A stretch of DNA of 64,000 bases from Lates calcarifer (lineage: Eukaryota > Chordata > Actinopteri > Centropomidae): the NCBI RefSeq assembly GCF_001640805.2, contig NC_066851.1, positions 10,251,550-10,315,549 of the forward strand, written 5' to 3'. The notes below the pieces were generated by a model that saw only the letters and a program-made list of their open reading frames with translations, was not told the origin of the DNA and made no database searches. The number at the start of each line of letters is the position of its first letter. Positions within the stretch are counted from its first letter, which is position 1. This document shows positions 48,285 through 61,319 of this stretch, piece by piece. A program made the translations under genes and the position numbers.

Positions 48285-49864
48285 GGAAGTGGTGACTACC
48301 GTGTGACAAGCGCCCTGTTCCTTCCTCCCAGGCCTGAGAAACAGGAAGTGCTGCACATAAGGCATTATTGTGACGGAGAGGAAATGCAAGGTCCTCTAAA
48401 ATAAGAGCCCCAACCTGGTTGTCAATGACAGGAGCCTGTCCTCCACAGCCCAACAGAGACCTGAACCCCCTGACATGTAACACCCCACTCCTCACACACA
48501 CACAACCACAGCTTCACTGTTGAGTGATCCAGATATACAAAACAAGTCTCCACTCTGTGTCCTCACAGGACTATTACATGTAATGAACACCAAAGCAAAA
48601 CAGGTCTAAAGTTTGCACTCTCTTACTGACACCAACTTTTGAGTTTGAGTGCAGCAAGATAACATGTAGTGAAATCAGCTTAAAGATGATATGTTAAACC
48701 TTTTGTTCCCTTCTGAAACCACCCACGTACAGATTGAGCAACAACAGCGTTTCAAAGGTTTAAAGGAAGCATATGGGTAGGATCCACCCTGCTTGTGTTT
48801 AGCAGAAGCTGAGGTGGAGCTGGTTGCTAAGAGAGATGCAAGGCTTTGTGCTGGGCTCCCTCCCAGTTAATTAAAATCCTACTTTATCTGTTTCATGCTT
48901 TCAATTAGAAAGCTCTGGAAAGGGCCCAAGCCTCTGCATGTAGATAACCATAGCAATAAGATGTGATTAATATAGGGAGGGGGCCCCCATTTGCGCTGCA
49001 GGTTGCAGCAATGCCCTGCTGTTGTGTTCATGCCTTGTTTTGATCCCAGGCACCAACCTCTGATGATACCAGGCAAAAAAAAAAAAGACTGAGCAGTGCC
49101 TCTCTGCAAAGTCTGCATGGCACCTCATGCAGCAAATTACATGGATAAGATCTGCTTTTGTGGGGACTTGACAGGTGCTGGCCACCTGTGATCCTATACA
49201 TCTGAACTGCAGCAGAGAGTCAGTATCACTGTTCAGCTGGTGCCAGGTCTTAATGTTTTTTTTTGTTGTTAGCAGTAATCAAAAGAAGTGTCAGCTAGCA
49301 ATGTTTTTGCTCAATTAACAGCAGATCCATCAATGCACGCTTCAGCTTTTCACAATCAATTAACTGCAACACAGAAGCCAAGCTGTATGGGTAATCAATC
49401 ACGCTAAGCTTAGCACATTATGTTTTAATGGGCATGTGGTGCTGTTTTTGGTTGTAGTTTGTGTTCTACCAGCCAAAGCTATTATTTCTTGGCAGTTGGA
49501 AGCACTGTGACGTACTATCAGAACACATTCAGTATAATAAAAATCAATTATACACACTTCAAGTTTTGTTTCCTTATCTAAGAATATTGTATCAGTCATC
49601 TAGATTTTACTGTTAAAAGCACAGTCAATTACCACTTGATCAAAAACAAAAAAATATTAAGGTGAGAAAGATTTACAGGCAAAATGTTTATATAATACAA
49701 GTAAAGAGACAGACAGCAGTGTCTTTGTCACAAACAAAAATATATTTTGGGTTAACTGTCATGTAATATCTGAACAACAAAACCTTTTTCTCTTCTTTTT
49801 TCAAACAAATAATTTTCACAAACACCTTTTATCAAACAAACCTTTGCACAACACAGAATATTTA

Positions 49865-49878
49865 CTGCCATCTACTGG
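49865..49878 (-). promoter_or_regulatory. CTCF core motif at the exd1 3' end
   Basis: The minus strand reads CCAGTAGATGGCAG, which fits every position of the CTCF core consensus CCASYAGRKGGCRS. It lies 14 bases past the exd1 stop codon, at the border between the dll4 desert and the exd1/rasgrp1 pair. A boundary role is inferred. Such sites also occur inside fish repeats. Confidence 0.5.
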
Positions 49879-49891
49879 TCACTCTAGGAAA

Positions 49892-52800
49892 TCACAAAGT
49901 GATGACTGAAAACTGCCTCAGTGAAGATGACTGGGACTGGGGAGTCGGTGTAGAAAGGTCTGCTCTCAAGCCAGAAGTGTCCGAGGGCGGGTTAGCTGCA
50001 CTGCTGACAGGTTGGGGTGTTGCTCTCTGGGACGGTGTGAGACTGGGGCACAAAGGAGTTTTCTCCATCCTGCCTGGGCTTTTCATGTCCCCAGCACTCT
50101 CTCTGGGGATCTGTCCCAGTGGTATCTGGAGAAGAACGCCTCTTCCTATGGCAGGTAAGGCAGACAGGGTTGACTGCTTGAGAAGCCTTCCTCTACCTAT
50201 TGTGTCCATCAGTACCTGTGTGTGTCCTCTGCCTACACCTGCAGAAAGGGGGCCAACAGGAGGCATTGGTTTCCCAAAGTCTGGCACTGGTGGCTGTGAC
50301 TGGAGCCTGAGATGGCAGGGTCGGGGGAGGCATGGACATCCACAGGAGAAACTCCGGCGACCTTTGGAGGGCTTGTAGGTAGTTGGTAAAAGGGAGTGTC
50401 CTGTTGTGCTGATGAAGGTGACTTCACAGTTGCAGGTCCAAAGGAGTCTGTCTGTGTCTGACTATCCTCTTCTCCTGCAGGTGAGGTCTGTGATGGAGAC
50501 TTAGTTTTGGGGTTGAAGCGAGCCAGCAGACCCTGCTCTGTGACAGGGTAGTGGTTAGTAGCCCACTCCTGACGCTCCTGATGCATTTCTGGCAGCTGTC
50601 TCAGCTCTCTGGGTAACTCCAATACACTCTCCTGTGGATGTAAACAAGTAGACAGCAGGTTCACCTACTAACCTGGATGCTTCTGTATTACTGTATGATA
50701 AAAAATACAGATGAGTCTGGTCGTCAAGACACCATATAACAGTTGTTTTCAATAATGACTCACCAAAAATTTGTGTGCTTAAATGAGCTTTACCAAGGTT
50801 TTTTTTTTTTTTTTAAATCAAAAAACTTTTTGGTGGCCAACGTATTTTGCTGTTTTAATATGATGTCCTACCAGCTTTTAATGCTATTGTGCATGCAAGC
50901 ACTCAAGTTCTGTGTGTACTGTAAACACATGGATCTTTATCTTCACTATTTTTTGCCATATGGTAATAATTCCAACCCAGGAAGAGAGAAAAATATCTAT
51001 TTTCTATTTTTTTCTCTTTGCATAGACCAGTTTAATAGTCAACCAATCAGAAGCTGTTAGAGACAGAGATATTGTTTTTCTTTTACTTGATTGGTTATAG
51101 AGTGTGCATGGTGGCTAGCAAATGCAAAGATTCAAAATGGAACAAAGTATATAAATAAACTGCCCATTTGCCAATTACTCACCATGCTGACATGCTCCAA
51201 CTCATCAGGTTGATAGTGGCTGCTGTTGAGGTATGAATCCACCAGGGCCATGTAGTCTGTCAACAGGGTATCCAGCAGCACCAGTCTGAGAGGCTGCAGG
51301 TGGATGACTGACAGAGCCATCACCTTCAGCAGGGTTACAGGACACGGACGCTTGTACCACACCTCCTCTTCCTCCTGTAAAAACACACACCTTGTGACCA
51401 CAGCACAGACAGATACAACTATACTGAAAAAAAACCTTTACTGCTGTGCCATGGGGATGTCTACATAGGTGTAGGTGTGTGTGTGTGTGTGTGTGTGTGT
51501 ACTGTGCCTTGGTGAGCTGTGACTTCATCTGAAGGGACAAGAGCTGGGAGGAAGGCACCTTCAGATGGAGACTCACCACCTCCTGGAGAGTGCTGACTCT
51601 GTTGGGAAGAAACCCACCTGTCTCTGAGTAGAAGCACATGACATCTGCCACCTTAAAGCATGCAGAAAAAACACAACAAAAAGTGAGACACAAGTGACAA
51701 GTCATGTTGGTTTCTGCAACTTGTAGGCTACTGTATATACACTATGTATTTACCTGTGTGTCAAAGACGTTGGTTAGCTTTACTCCAAACTGAGCAATCA
51801 GACATCCAGCTATGGCCCTGCAGTCATGTATCACCTGCAGCAAATGTAAAATCAACATAATGTTATAATAATAATCATCACTGTGACTGAACATGATTTG
51901 AACATTAACTGCTTACCTTTAATATGTGCTTATTCTCCAGGATCATGGAGAGACCATTCTTAAAGGCCCGGGATCCAAGTAACAGAATATCAAACAGGTA
52001 TACCTTGTTTTTAGTGGCAATCTGGAAGGAAAGAGGGAAGACAAGAAGGTCAACAGGTTCAACAAAGCAGATGCAGTGCTTCTTCTGATGTAGGTGCGTG
52101 TTTCACACTTCTCACTTGCAGCCAGCAGAGCCTCCCATGCTTAAATACCTCAACTCCATCAGCTCCCACACCAATCACAGGCTGCTTCTTAATGTGCATC
52201 ACCTAAAGCATGGCAACTCAGAATATTACAGAGTTTTTAAAAAGAACAGGTCTCAATACACTCATACCTTTTGCATTATTACTATATAATAAATTAGCAG
52301 CATTTAAAATATATGTCAAAAGCATTTAAGTTAAGTGTTATGCTAAAGGAAAAGAAACTTAAAATCAACTTACAGCAGGGCCAAACTTCTCATGAAACTC
52401 ATCAATGACTACAAAGTCGATGTACTCCTCTTCATCTTCATCTTCATCTGCAAAAAGTTAGATCCTAGATGTACAAAAGGCTTTGGTAGAATCTGTTGGT
52501 CTTAATGTTAATGGAGCTTGAGGGAAATCCATGAATCAGAGGACAGAAAATGTCCTCTGATTCATTTTTTTTTTTTTTTAAATTAAACTCACCCATTGTG
52601 ATTGTCTTCCTGTATGGCTGAAACTTTTCCACATTCAACTGATCTTCAAGTTTGTGGTCATTAACATTTCTGTGGAACATATTGCATGTTACAGTTTATG
52701 GCCGGTGTGTGATCACCAATAGTGACAAACTGTCTGTTGCTTACTTACCCACTGTCACAATTTGCTTCATTGGTAAATTCCACTGTTGATTTAATTACAC

Positions 52801-53248
52801 AATAAATGCCTTGTCAGATATCAAAACTTTAATACTCTACTTAGTGTATCCCAGCCTATTACTTGTTCTGAGTGTACTCACCATTGAGAATCTCGTGCCC
52901 AAAGAACATTTTCGAGCCAGGAAATTTACAGCCATTACTGCCACTAACCACTGACACAACACAAAAATTAACGTTAGGGTTATATTCGCCAAGTCCAGTG
53001 AAATATTTGTGGTCTACAGGCAGCAAATGCCTTTTGAGAGAAGCAATTATCAACTCATCGACAGTGTTGTGCAAAAAGACTAACTAAACAAAAAGTACAA
53101 GGTGAACATTTCGCTAACCGTCCGCCAAAATCAACGTTTTGTTGGGATTTATACGCTGGACGACGCCGAGGTAAGATGAAGTCTTAAGGGTCAGTTTGAT
53201 GCGTTTTCCCTTGAGGATATTCAGGAACTGCACGTCGTCCACAACCAT
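49892..53248 (-). CDS. exd1: exd1, piRNA-pathway LSm/exonuclease-fold protein
   Basis: EXD1 is an RNA adaptor that with TDRD12 supports piRNA biogenesis in germ granules; its exonuclease fold is inactive. Exons: 53248-53119, 52950-52882, 52782-52749, 52669-52593, 52447-52374, 52202-52116, 52021-51917, 51834-51754, 51651-51508, 51374-51183 and 50631-49892. The first ten total 993 bases, in phase. An LSm-like N-terminus (LKGKRIKLTLKTSSYLGVVQ, KMFFGHEILNVEF) is followed by the DEDD-type fold (LCWLQIATKNKVYLFDI, VIHDCRAIAGCL, NVFDTQVADV). Motif I reads GVGADGV where active enzymes have a D-x-E pair. The exon 9 donor is GC. In exon 11 the frame that matches the family ends at a TAG at 50233, while the adjacent frame, open to 49892, carries repeated GRG-LL motifs. 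This suggests a one-base deletion or an unseen intron near 50.3 kb; true length about 575 residues. Confidence 0.9.
51475..51500. repeat. (GT)n microsatellite beside the exd1 exon 9 donor
   Basis: A GT run of about 26 bases (CA on the gene strand) beginning only about 8 bases inside intron 9 of exd1, next to its GC donor site. Confidence 0.9.
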
Positions 53249-56200
53249 TTTAATGTCGTTTCAACCTTATCAAGTCTGTTAACGCTTTTCTGTCAAGACT
53301 CAGTAACGACTAGCTGAGTTAGCAACTGAGCAGCTAGCTAGCTAGCTTAGCCACTTAGAGAGCAAGTTGCACTGTGAAGTTACGGATGATGCGTTCAAAT
53401 ATCCCTGTTATTTCTACTTTAAACTTCTCAGTTCCTGGTTAACACAACGAAAATAAGCCCAAATAAATTGCAATATCTAGTGCTATAATATACATTTATA
53501 GATGTTATGATATACTTTAAGCTATACAAACTATATATCAGCATGTAGTGATGATTTTTGAAAAGCTTTGAAAATGTAAGAAAAATTTCGATGCCCTCCG
53601 AAGAGACTGGCAGGTATGCGACTTGTCAGGCTTTAAAAAAGACGTTAGAAGGTAATTCTGCAACTGTCGTCAGATTTGTACTTTTAATGGGCTGTTATGA
53701 GGGCTGTGTGTTTCAAACTTTCTCCAGTAGGGGTGTGTTATTAAAAGCCAGGTCAGTTCAACAAATACACTAGCTTATGAAAATCAGGTCGTCAAGCTAA
53801 AAGTCAAGATATTGTCAAATTACTTGACAAATTTAAAAAAGGGGGTTAACAGACTGATTCAAACTTCTTTTTTTCTAAACAGAAGCTTACTCTCAGATTT
53901 GCTCCTGCTTTTCTCATTGTGGAGAGGTGGTGGTGGAACAACAACAGTAGCAGACAGAGCTTGTACAGTAAGTGCTGACTGACACATTAATTCAACATTT
54001 TAACACTGAAGCTACAATATATTTGTATAATATATAGCCACTATATTTCCAACGTGGTCAGTTGATGACTGAAAATATCCACCAGGGGGTGACCACAGCT
54101 CAAGTACTGAGCTGACTGCTGGTCCTTTAATTTTAATCCACATTTCAATGTGTGTTCATGCGACCATTTTTCAAAATGCCTGTGCATGTGAATGTCATGA
54201 TGCCAGTGCACTGTGCTGGTCTGTGACAAGAAATCCTTCACTGCCATCTCTATGTAGACCCTGAGGGCATAAATCACCATGCTGCAGACTGCAGCAGTGA
54301 CTGGCTGACTACTAATTGGCCATGCTGACATCTGATCACAGGGCTGATGTCTGAGCTGCTACCTGATCATCTTTAATTATCTGTATCCAGGTATGCAGAG
54401 GAAACACTGTTGATATTTTACCTTTGTAATGGAAATGTTTGTATACGAAGCAAATTCAAAATAATAATTTGAATACATAGTTTTCTTAAAATAACTGTAA
54501 AAAAATAATGAGAAGAACAGCAGTGATATATGTTATCCAAACATCTTAACTGTCTTCCAATATAATAAAAGCCCACACAGAGAGAAGGCTGACTCACAAA
54601 ACAAATTAGACCCATAACTATTTTATCTTTTACACGTAAAGGTTTTAACCTCCAGAGAAAACATTTACATTTCTAACTTTGCATTGGATCATTCAGAAAA
54701 CATGATCATCAAATGATGTAGAAATATAATCCAAATATTATTCAAATATATAATATCAGAAGCGCTTTTAGTAAAAACACATGTCCTTTGTCTGAGAGTT
54801 CACTTTTCAGTTTTCCTTATCAGGTTTTTATTTGTTGTTGGTTAAAGGTTGGGTGGAGACTCACAAAGAGGCAATAGTCCCAAGTACTGCAACACAAACC
54901 ATAACAGTAATGTATCCTGTTTTACTCATTCTTTGAAAATACATGTAAAATGTGACCACTTTAATACATTTTTATTTAAGCAGTGTTACTGGCTTTAGTG
55001 AGGCGACAAAATAAAACATGAAATCAGATTTAAGTGCAGGTTTAGCCACATGGGGGCAGGCTTAAGGCATAGCTGGCTGGTCTGATAACAGCAGAGAAGG
55101 GTTCAGACAAGTTATCTTATCAGAAGTAGCCAGCTGCTAATACACAGGTTCTCATGTTTTTACTCTGCCTGTGGAAACACGCAAATTCAAACTAGGTGGG
55201 TGGGGGGCACAGGAAGGCACCTAATCAAAGGGAGGGTGCCCTGGGGTGCAGGAGGCCCAGAACTGTCTCAGATGTTATCGCAGACTGTACACACCTTTAA
55301 AAGCTTTTTTTTCTTTCCCTGGGGTGTGTATTTCTCTTCCTGAGCTTATGCTCAGGGGTTTCACATTTTCTATTTATGTTTGCAGGTGAGAATTTCTGGT
55401 AAAATCAGAAGGTGATCTTTGTAGGAGGGGAAAATATTCAACTGAAGAAGACAGGCACTCAATGTGAAAAAACATCCAAATGATTTTATTCAGCTGAGAG
55501 TACTATTTCAAAGCTGACTCTAGTGTGTGAGTGTCATTCATCACATTTAGTTCTGAAGTCCTGGTCATTGTGACTAATCCAATCACTGTGCTTTAAAGTC
55601 AGTGTTTTTCACGTCCAAATTCCCACTGTATTGTTTTTCACTGGCATGTGGTCCCCATTATACCAGACTACCTCATCACAGAGCTCAGACCTCCACCCGG
55701 ATGAGTGTGATAAGACTCGGCAGACTTCTTACTGAGGTCAGGAAACATCTTCTCTGGACCACCTACAGCATGGTACAATAATGTTATCCCTTGTACAATA
55801 TAAGCCATGTAATGGAACATAAAACCACTGTTATCTGTAGAGGAAGGTCCACCCTTTCCTGTTCTGCAGTCTGAACAAACAAAAAGTTTTTTTAGCAAAC
55901 TACAAGAGGGATCACATCTCATAGATTTTCCAAATGTTATTTATATTAAGGATCCCTCAGAGACCTGGACCCTGGTTTTATGTGAATCTAATGAGATTTT
56001 TTTCTCTGAATATGATTTGATGTAGGTGTGGAGACTGAAATTACACTGAAACTGATCAAATTAGTAATCTCTATTACAGTTTCAAATGAATGAGATGATT
56101 GTAAAGTGTATTAACTGCTTCTCATTTTCTCGGATCCTCCCCCTCCAGAGAGACTTCGCCGACCAAACCGGTTCTTTGATTAAAGTTGTAAAGTATAAAC

Positions 56201-56362
56201 CTGTAAGAACACGACTTTCGACGACTGGTGAAGCATAGAGCCCACTCTCTCCGAGTGTGTGAGTGTGTGTGTGAGTGGCAAGCCCGGCAGCAGCACGGCC
56301 GCCCACTCACAGACAAGCTGGGTGAATCTTAATTGTGTAATGTTCATTGACGAGTCAGCACA
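53249..56362. other. divergent spacer between exd1 and rasgrp1
   Basis: Holds the exd1 promoter on the left, including a GCTAGC tandem at 53331-53348, and the rasgrp1 promoter and 5' UTR on the right. I see no gene between them. AT-rich stretches at 54.4-55.0 kb contain no recognisable element. Confidence 0.5.
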
Positions 56363-56446
56363 ATGCTGCTGAGACCGCGGAGGCGCACCGAACCGAGCAG
56401 AGCGATGAAATGCTCCCGTCGAGGAGAACACAGATGGACAGCTTAG
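56363..56446 (+). other. upstream ORF overlapping the rasgrp1 start
   Basis: ATG at 56363 (A at -3) opens a 27-codon frame, rich in Arg, that ends at TAG 56444-56446. It overlaps the rasgrp1 ATG at 56410 in another frame. If the leader includes it, it should reduce initiation at the main start. Confidence 0.35.
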
Positions 56447-59400
56447 TACAACCGCTCGTAGCCCAGTACCTCGCCATGGGATGTCAATCAAAAGAAAACA
56501 GCCAAAACGAAAGTGTATCGTCGGAAGAGAAAGGAAAGGACGATGCGTAAGTCATAAAATCTTTTTTCATGTTTTTACCGAAAGAGTTTCAGGTGTGGTT
56601 TTTGGCGAGAATGTGCGTAGCCTACTTATTCTACGCTAATCTGATCATTTCAGTCGTCAGATTTTTTTTTTTTTTTAAATGACCGTATCTGGCTTTAAAC
56701 GAACAGGTGTTTGCGCTTATCCAAGAATTTTACGCACAAAAGCGCAATAGGTTAACAGGCTGTTTAACCTCAGTTGCTGTTACTTTCTCACCTGCTGCAC
56801 TTGAACTGCGTAATGCGTAAAGCAAATTCCTTCTTGTTTACTGGTCATTCAACAGTTTAAAGTGGATGTCCGCAATCAACTGGTATTTCCCTGAGTCAAA
56901 GGAAGGAAATGAGAACAATAAGTAGCAAATTCCCACGGGGAGGGTTTCTGAGATTCAAACAATAGCTGTAATTTTTTATGTTACTATTACACATATCATT
57001 TTATATGTGTATTAATCTGTGGGCTCTCAGCATTATGGTTTGACACACAAACCCACACACACTATACATCCTCAAGCGGAGAAACACACTTTCCTCACAG
57101 TGAGCCCCCCACCCCCCACCCCCCGTCCTGTCCCCTCCTCCTACCCCTCCTCACTCTGTCTTGTGTTACTGTTCCTCAAGTAGAGCGACTCCAAGATGTG
57201 GCTCCAGGGCTAGGCTTTCTCCTCCGGGCCGTCCTCACAGGTTCCACAAACAGGGCCCGGCCCATACTTACCACACTGGTAAATCGATGATGTCCCTGGG
57301 ACACCTCACCAAGGGGGCGAGCTGGGAGGAGCTCATCCAGGCCTGCCTGCAGTCCTTCGGTAAGTCCACGCTGACCTTGCTTGGTGCCAGTGGTTGAGCT
57401 TGACAAGGTGGAGTACTGCTGTGAGGCGTACAGCAGGAACAGGGATGTTTGTACTCATGCAGTGTATTGCAGTCTTGCAACTCAGTGGATGTCTTGAGTC
57501 CTGTCCTTGAGTCTACCATTGAGAGAGAATAAGACTATAGGCCCAAACATTAAAAACAATGCTGTATGTGTGAAGTTATTCTGTTGTAGTTTCCCAACAC
57601 TTTTCCTGGTATTTTGCTGCAAATCTCTAACAGGTTTGGGCAAGCCTCTAAACAAGAGAGGGTGTTGTTTTGCATTTGAAAGTAAAATGGATTCTATTAA
57701 TATAGCTGCATGCGTTCTTGTTAAATGTAGATGTAGTTTTAGAATTTGAGGATGAAATCCCTCCTTATTGACTCTTGCCAGTGTCTGATATTGTGATTTT
57801 GCTTTGTGAAATTCTCAGGGGAAAAAGTCCTTGAGAAATTGTTTAAATGACTGCAATTGCAAGCTGCACTGTATTTGTCAATTACTGTATTAATATTAAT
57901 ACTTAACTGGATGCAAGATTAATAGAGGGTTTTTTAAATGGAGGGAAAAAGCACAGCAGTGATTGAGTAGGCTGTGGTTGGATCAATCAAGCAAAGATCA
58001 TTGGCTTCATCAAGTTGTCTGGAGTGCTCTCAGAGTTATGGTGATTGCGTCTCTGAAGAGACAAGCTTTCAAATTGCCGTTGCCTGGTTACACAAATGGA
58101 GCAAGAGCAATGGAGAGGTGTTACAATGGGCTGCACATAAAATGACATCCCATAACTACATTTATCCGTAGAGAGGTAGAATAGAGCCAGTAATGACAGG
58201 CTGCCGCTCCTTTCAGATTCATGAAGGAAACAGGATTAGTCAGAAGAGTTGAGGAACTCCATGATACAGTATCATACAGTGCTGTGATCGCTGCCTTTAA
58301 AAGATTTCAGTGTCCCCACACAAAATATGAGATTCATACGCACATGCTTAAGATATTTTCTGACCAGCACAGTGTGTTGTTGTGGCTGGGGTTTTCCTTG
58401 AGCGGCTTCTCCTGATAAAATGGAGCTCAATCCTGCTCCTCCTGGCCCACATCACAGGCGAACCCCCTAAAGGTCTCCTGAGTCCTGCCACCTTTTTCAA
58501 ATGTGAGAGTGCACGTAAGAGCTATTTGAAGGATTACCTGATGGCAGCTTCAAGCCCGGCTGAGCCGAAAGGTCAGCTCCCCGAACAGTGGTCCTCAGAT
58601 GCTGACCAGCCTTTGAAATGCATAGCACTGTGAGGTGTGGATCAATAGCTGTTGACATCATCACTCTCTCTAGACAAAACTGTACCGGGGCTGCACTGCA
58701 CGCTCTGATCGTATCAGTGTTGACCCTAATTCACGTATAGTTTGTATAGTTACATTTAATTTCTGTTGCCTTCACTGACACTTCCTGTCATGTTCCTTTT
58801 TTTTATTTTATATTGGGTATTATTTAATTATTAATGTTACAAAATTGGGTATTATAGTGGATGTTACTACTACTATAGCTTGGAGAGGTGGAAAGACATT
58901 TCAACTATTTAATCATTACTTTGATCTAACTCTTTGAACCATTTGATCTAACTCTTTGAACCATTTATCCATAGCATTAGCATTAGTTTAACTGTTTTCC
59001 ATTGCTTGAAGCCATTTTGTTTGGTTTTCGCTGTTTATTCTTCACTTTTAGCTGTCTATTTCTCAAATAAGTTATCCATCTATTTTTTACCATTTATTAT
59101 TTATCTATTACTTTAGCTGACTGTTTCAACTTCTTTGCTTGCTTCCTAATTCTTGCACCCCTCTTGGTAATGTTTGGTTCAGGTGTTATATATTTTTTTA
59201 ATTAAATGACAATTTCTGTCTAATCAAATTAGTCCAGCGACTCCACAGTCCTGTGATGTATCCCAGAGAAGTGGGAAAGTACCTCTGACTGGGGAATGGT
59301 CGCTCTAAGTATGAAAACAAACAGTGCCATCCCTTAAGTTCCTGATTATTACAGAGAAATTTGCACAGCATATAGAGAGATAACCATCCATGCTGCATCT

Positions 59401-61285
59401 AACATGGATTCCTCTCACACAAAGGGACCATCCAGCCTGATATCCTCTGTCAAAACAAGGAAACATTCACGAGCTGCACCAAAACCTGCGTGCAGCTGAT
59501 GAATGTCTAAGATAACCTTAAAACTAGGCCAGGCGCTGCATGCCCTCGGCGGTGTTTATCGCCAGACAGTATCGTGCAGTGCCAGTGTAGCAGGCTGCAG
59601 CTTCCCTAATTTTCCAGTCACTAACAGACAGTCCGGAGGGGATTTCCTCCTGCAATTAACCCTGTGTGGGGAGGATTGGTGGTTGGAAAGTTGTGAAAAT
59701 AAAAGGATGGAGCAATTGTTTACCTGATGGGGAGTCGTGACTTCCTGTTGTGCATTTTGTGCGTTCTGACTTTGGCTGATTCACACCTGATTGTTAGGAG
59801 ATTGTGAACTAAAACATGAGTGGAAATTGATCATTCAAGCACAGGCAGGCGTGTATTGCTTTATATAAATATGTCTAAGCTTTGCTGCTTTACCAGCCAT
59901 GTCATTTTTAACACTAGATACTGTTTCACTTGTCTGTTTTACTGTCTTACTGACTGGACCGGTGAGGTCACTGGATTTAGCTGGTAGTGGCTGTATCTTA
60001 CAAACAGAAACACACCCCATGCAGGATATGAGGGCTGGATTAGTCAGCAGCGGCTGGAGTGGTGAGTTGCTTACAGATAACAAAGATTAGAAAACATGTT
60101 GCCATGGTGTCTGAGGTATTTCCAAGGTGATATGGTTTGAAAGTGGGCCCTCAGACGCCTGATGTCCTTGATGGTGTCAAGATGCTGGTAAAGCTTAAAA
60201 GGATATTAGCCTGACAGTTCACAAAATTACATTTCCAGCACAATGATTTAATTCTCTACAGATTGTGGGAGGAAGATGCAAACAGCCTAAAATGTCTTTC
60301 CGTGGTATACAAGTAATATTTTCAAAGCTAGAATTAAACGGTCTTCCTCTTTTTGTCAACCACTAATTCACTGCATGTCAGTGGTTTAAAGTTTCACAGA
60401 CGATAAGTGGCTTCACTTAAGTGGGCTGGAAAATGCATGTTCTGCAATTATAGGTCAGATCTGGATATGTGATGTTATGAAATGTTTTTTGCCTTTTTTT
60501 TTTAAAAGTGGTTGAAAAATAAAGTTTCGCCCTCTCTGTGGTTCTCAAGATGTCAGTTGTAGCATAAACAAGACAGACAAGAAAGATGAGGAAAGGTGGT
60601 CTGGTCACAATGAGAGGAAGTGAGATGTATGCAAGGGGGAAAGGAAGCGAGAAAGGTAGTGAGACAGCCAAGCCACAGAGGTTCACACAGTCAGAGGATA
60701 CAGCACATATTCAGATACAGGGTCTGTGGATAGTATCATGTCATCGGTCGGTGTTTGGTTAACGTAAGTCTGTGTTCTCCATTGATGGAAAGATCTGTGT
60801 TACAAATTCCCCAGTTAACAATTGAGGTTTATATGTTTATGTCTTTCTTTACTCATCCTTATCTCAATGCAACATTTAATAAAATCAAATTAAATTTGTC
60901 ATCAATGTTAAAATGACTCTCCTATCTGGAGCCAGTGAAACACTATATCCAGGGATACAGATTTATTTACAAAATGCAGTCTGTCCATCATAGATATTTA
61001 GCCCCAAAAAAATCAGCAAGTCAGTGTCTTGCACCTTTCTGGTGCCCAACCCATATGGACTTACAAGGCACTGAAGAATCACCATGATGGCTACATGACA
61101 AATAAATAAAAATAAAAATAAATCCATAAATTCAAACTGGGTACTAGTCTTTGTCTCAGCTGCCAAGCATCTTATGTGAATGTTTCTAAAGCAAAGGTTC
61201 CACCTTAAAATTTGATTTCACAACTAATTTTTCAATTAATCATCTATAAAATGTCCAGCAATTGTAATCACTATTTCCACACACA

Positions 61286-61319
<34 letters not shown>

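Larger units (their letters stand above)
41215..49860. other. gene desert upstream of dll4, part 2
   Basis: No recognisable genes. Near 45.77-46.16 and 47.17-47.60 kb there are AT-rich, CpG-poor stretches with homeodomain-type TAATTA words, typical of conserved developmental enhancers. The rest is simple repeats, G-rich tracts and unremarkable sequence. The last few hundred bases before 49892 are the probable exd1 3' UTR; I see ATTAAA but no AATAAA there. Confidence 0.5.

Noticed and set aside
49899..50378. A 159-codon plus-strand frame.
   Set aside because: Antisense to the exd1 tail. The minus-strand reading has the GRG motifs and continuity with exd1.
56180..56491. A 103-codon minus-strand frame over rasgrp1 exon 1.
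   Set aside because: Antisense to a well-supported exon and not similar to any family I know.
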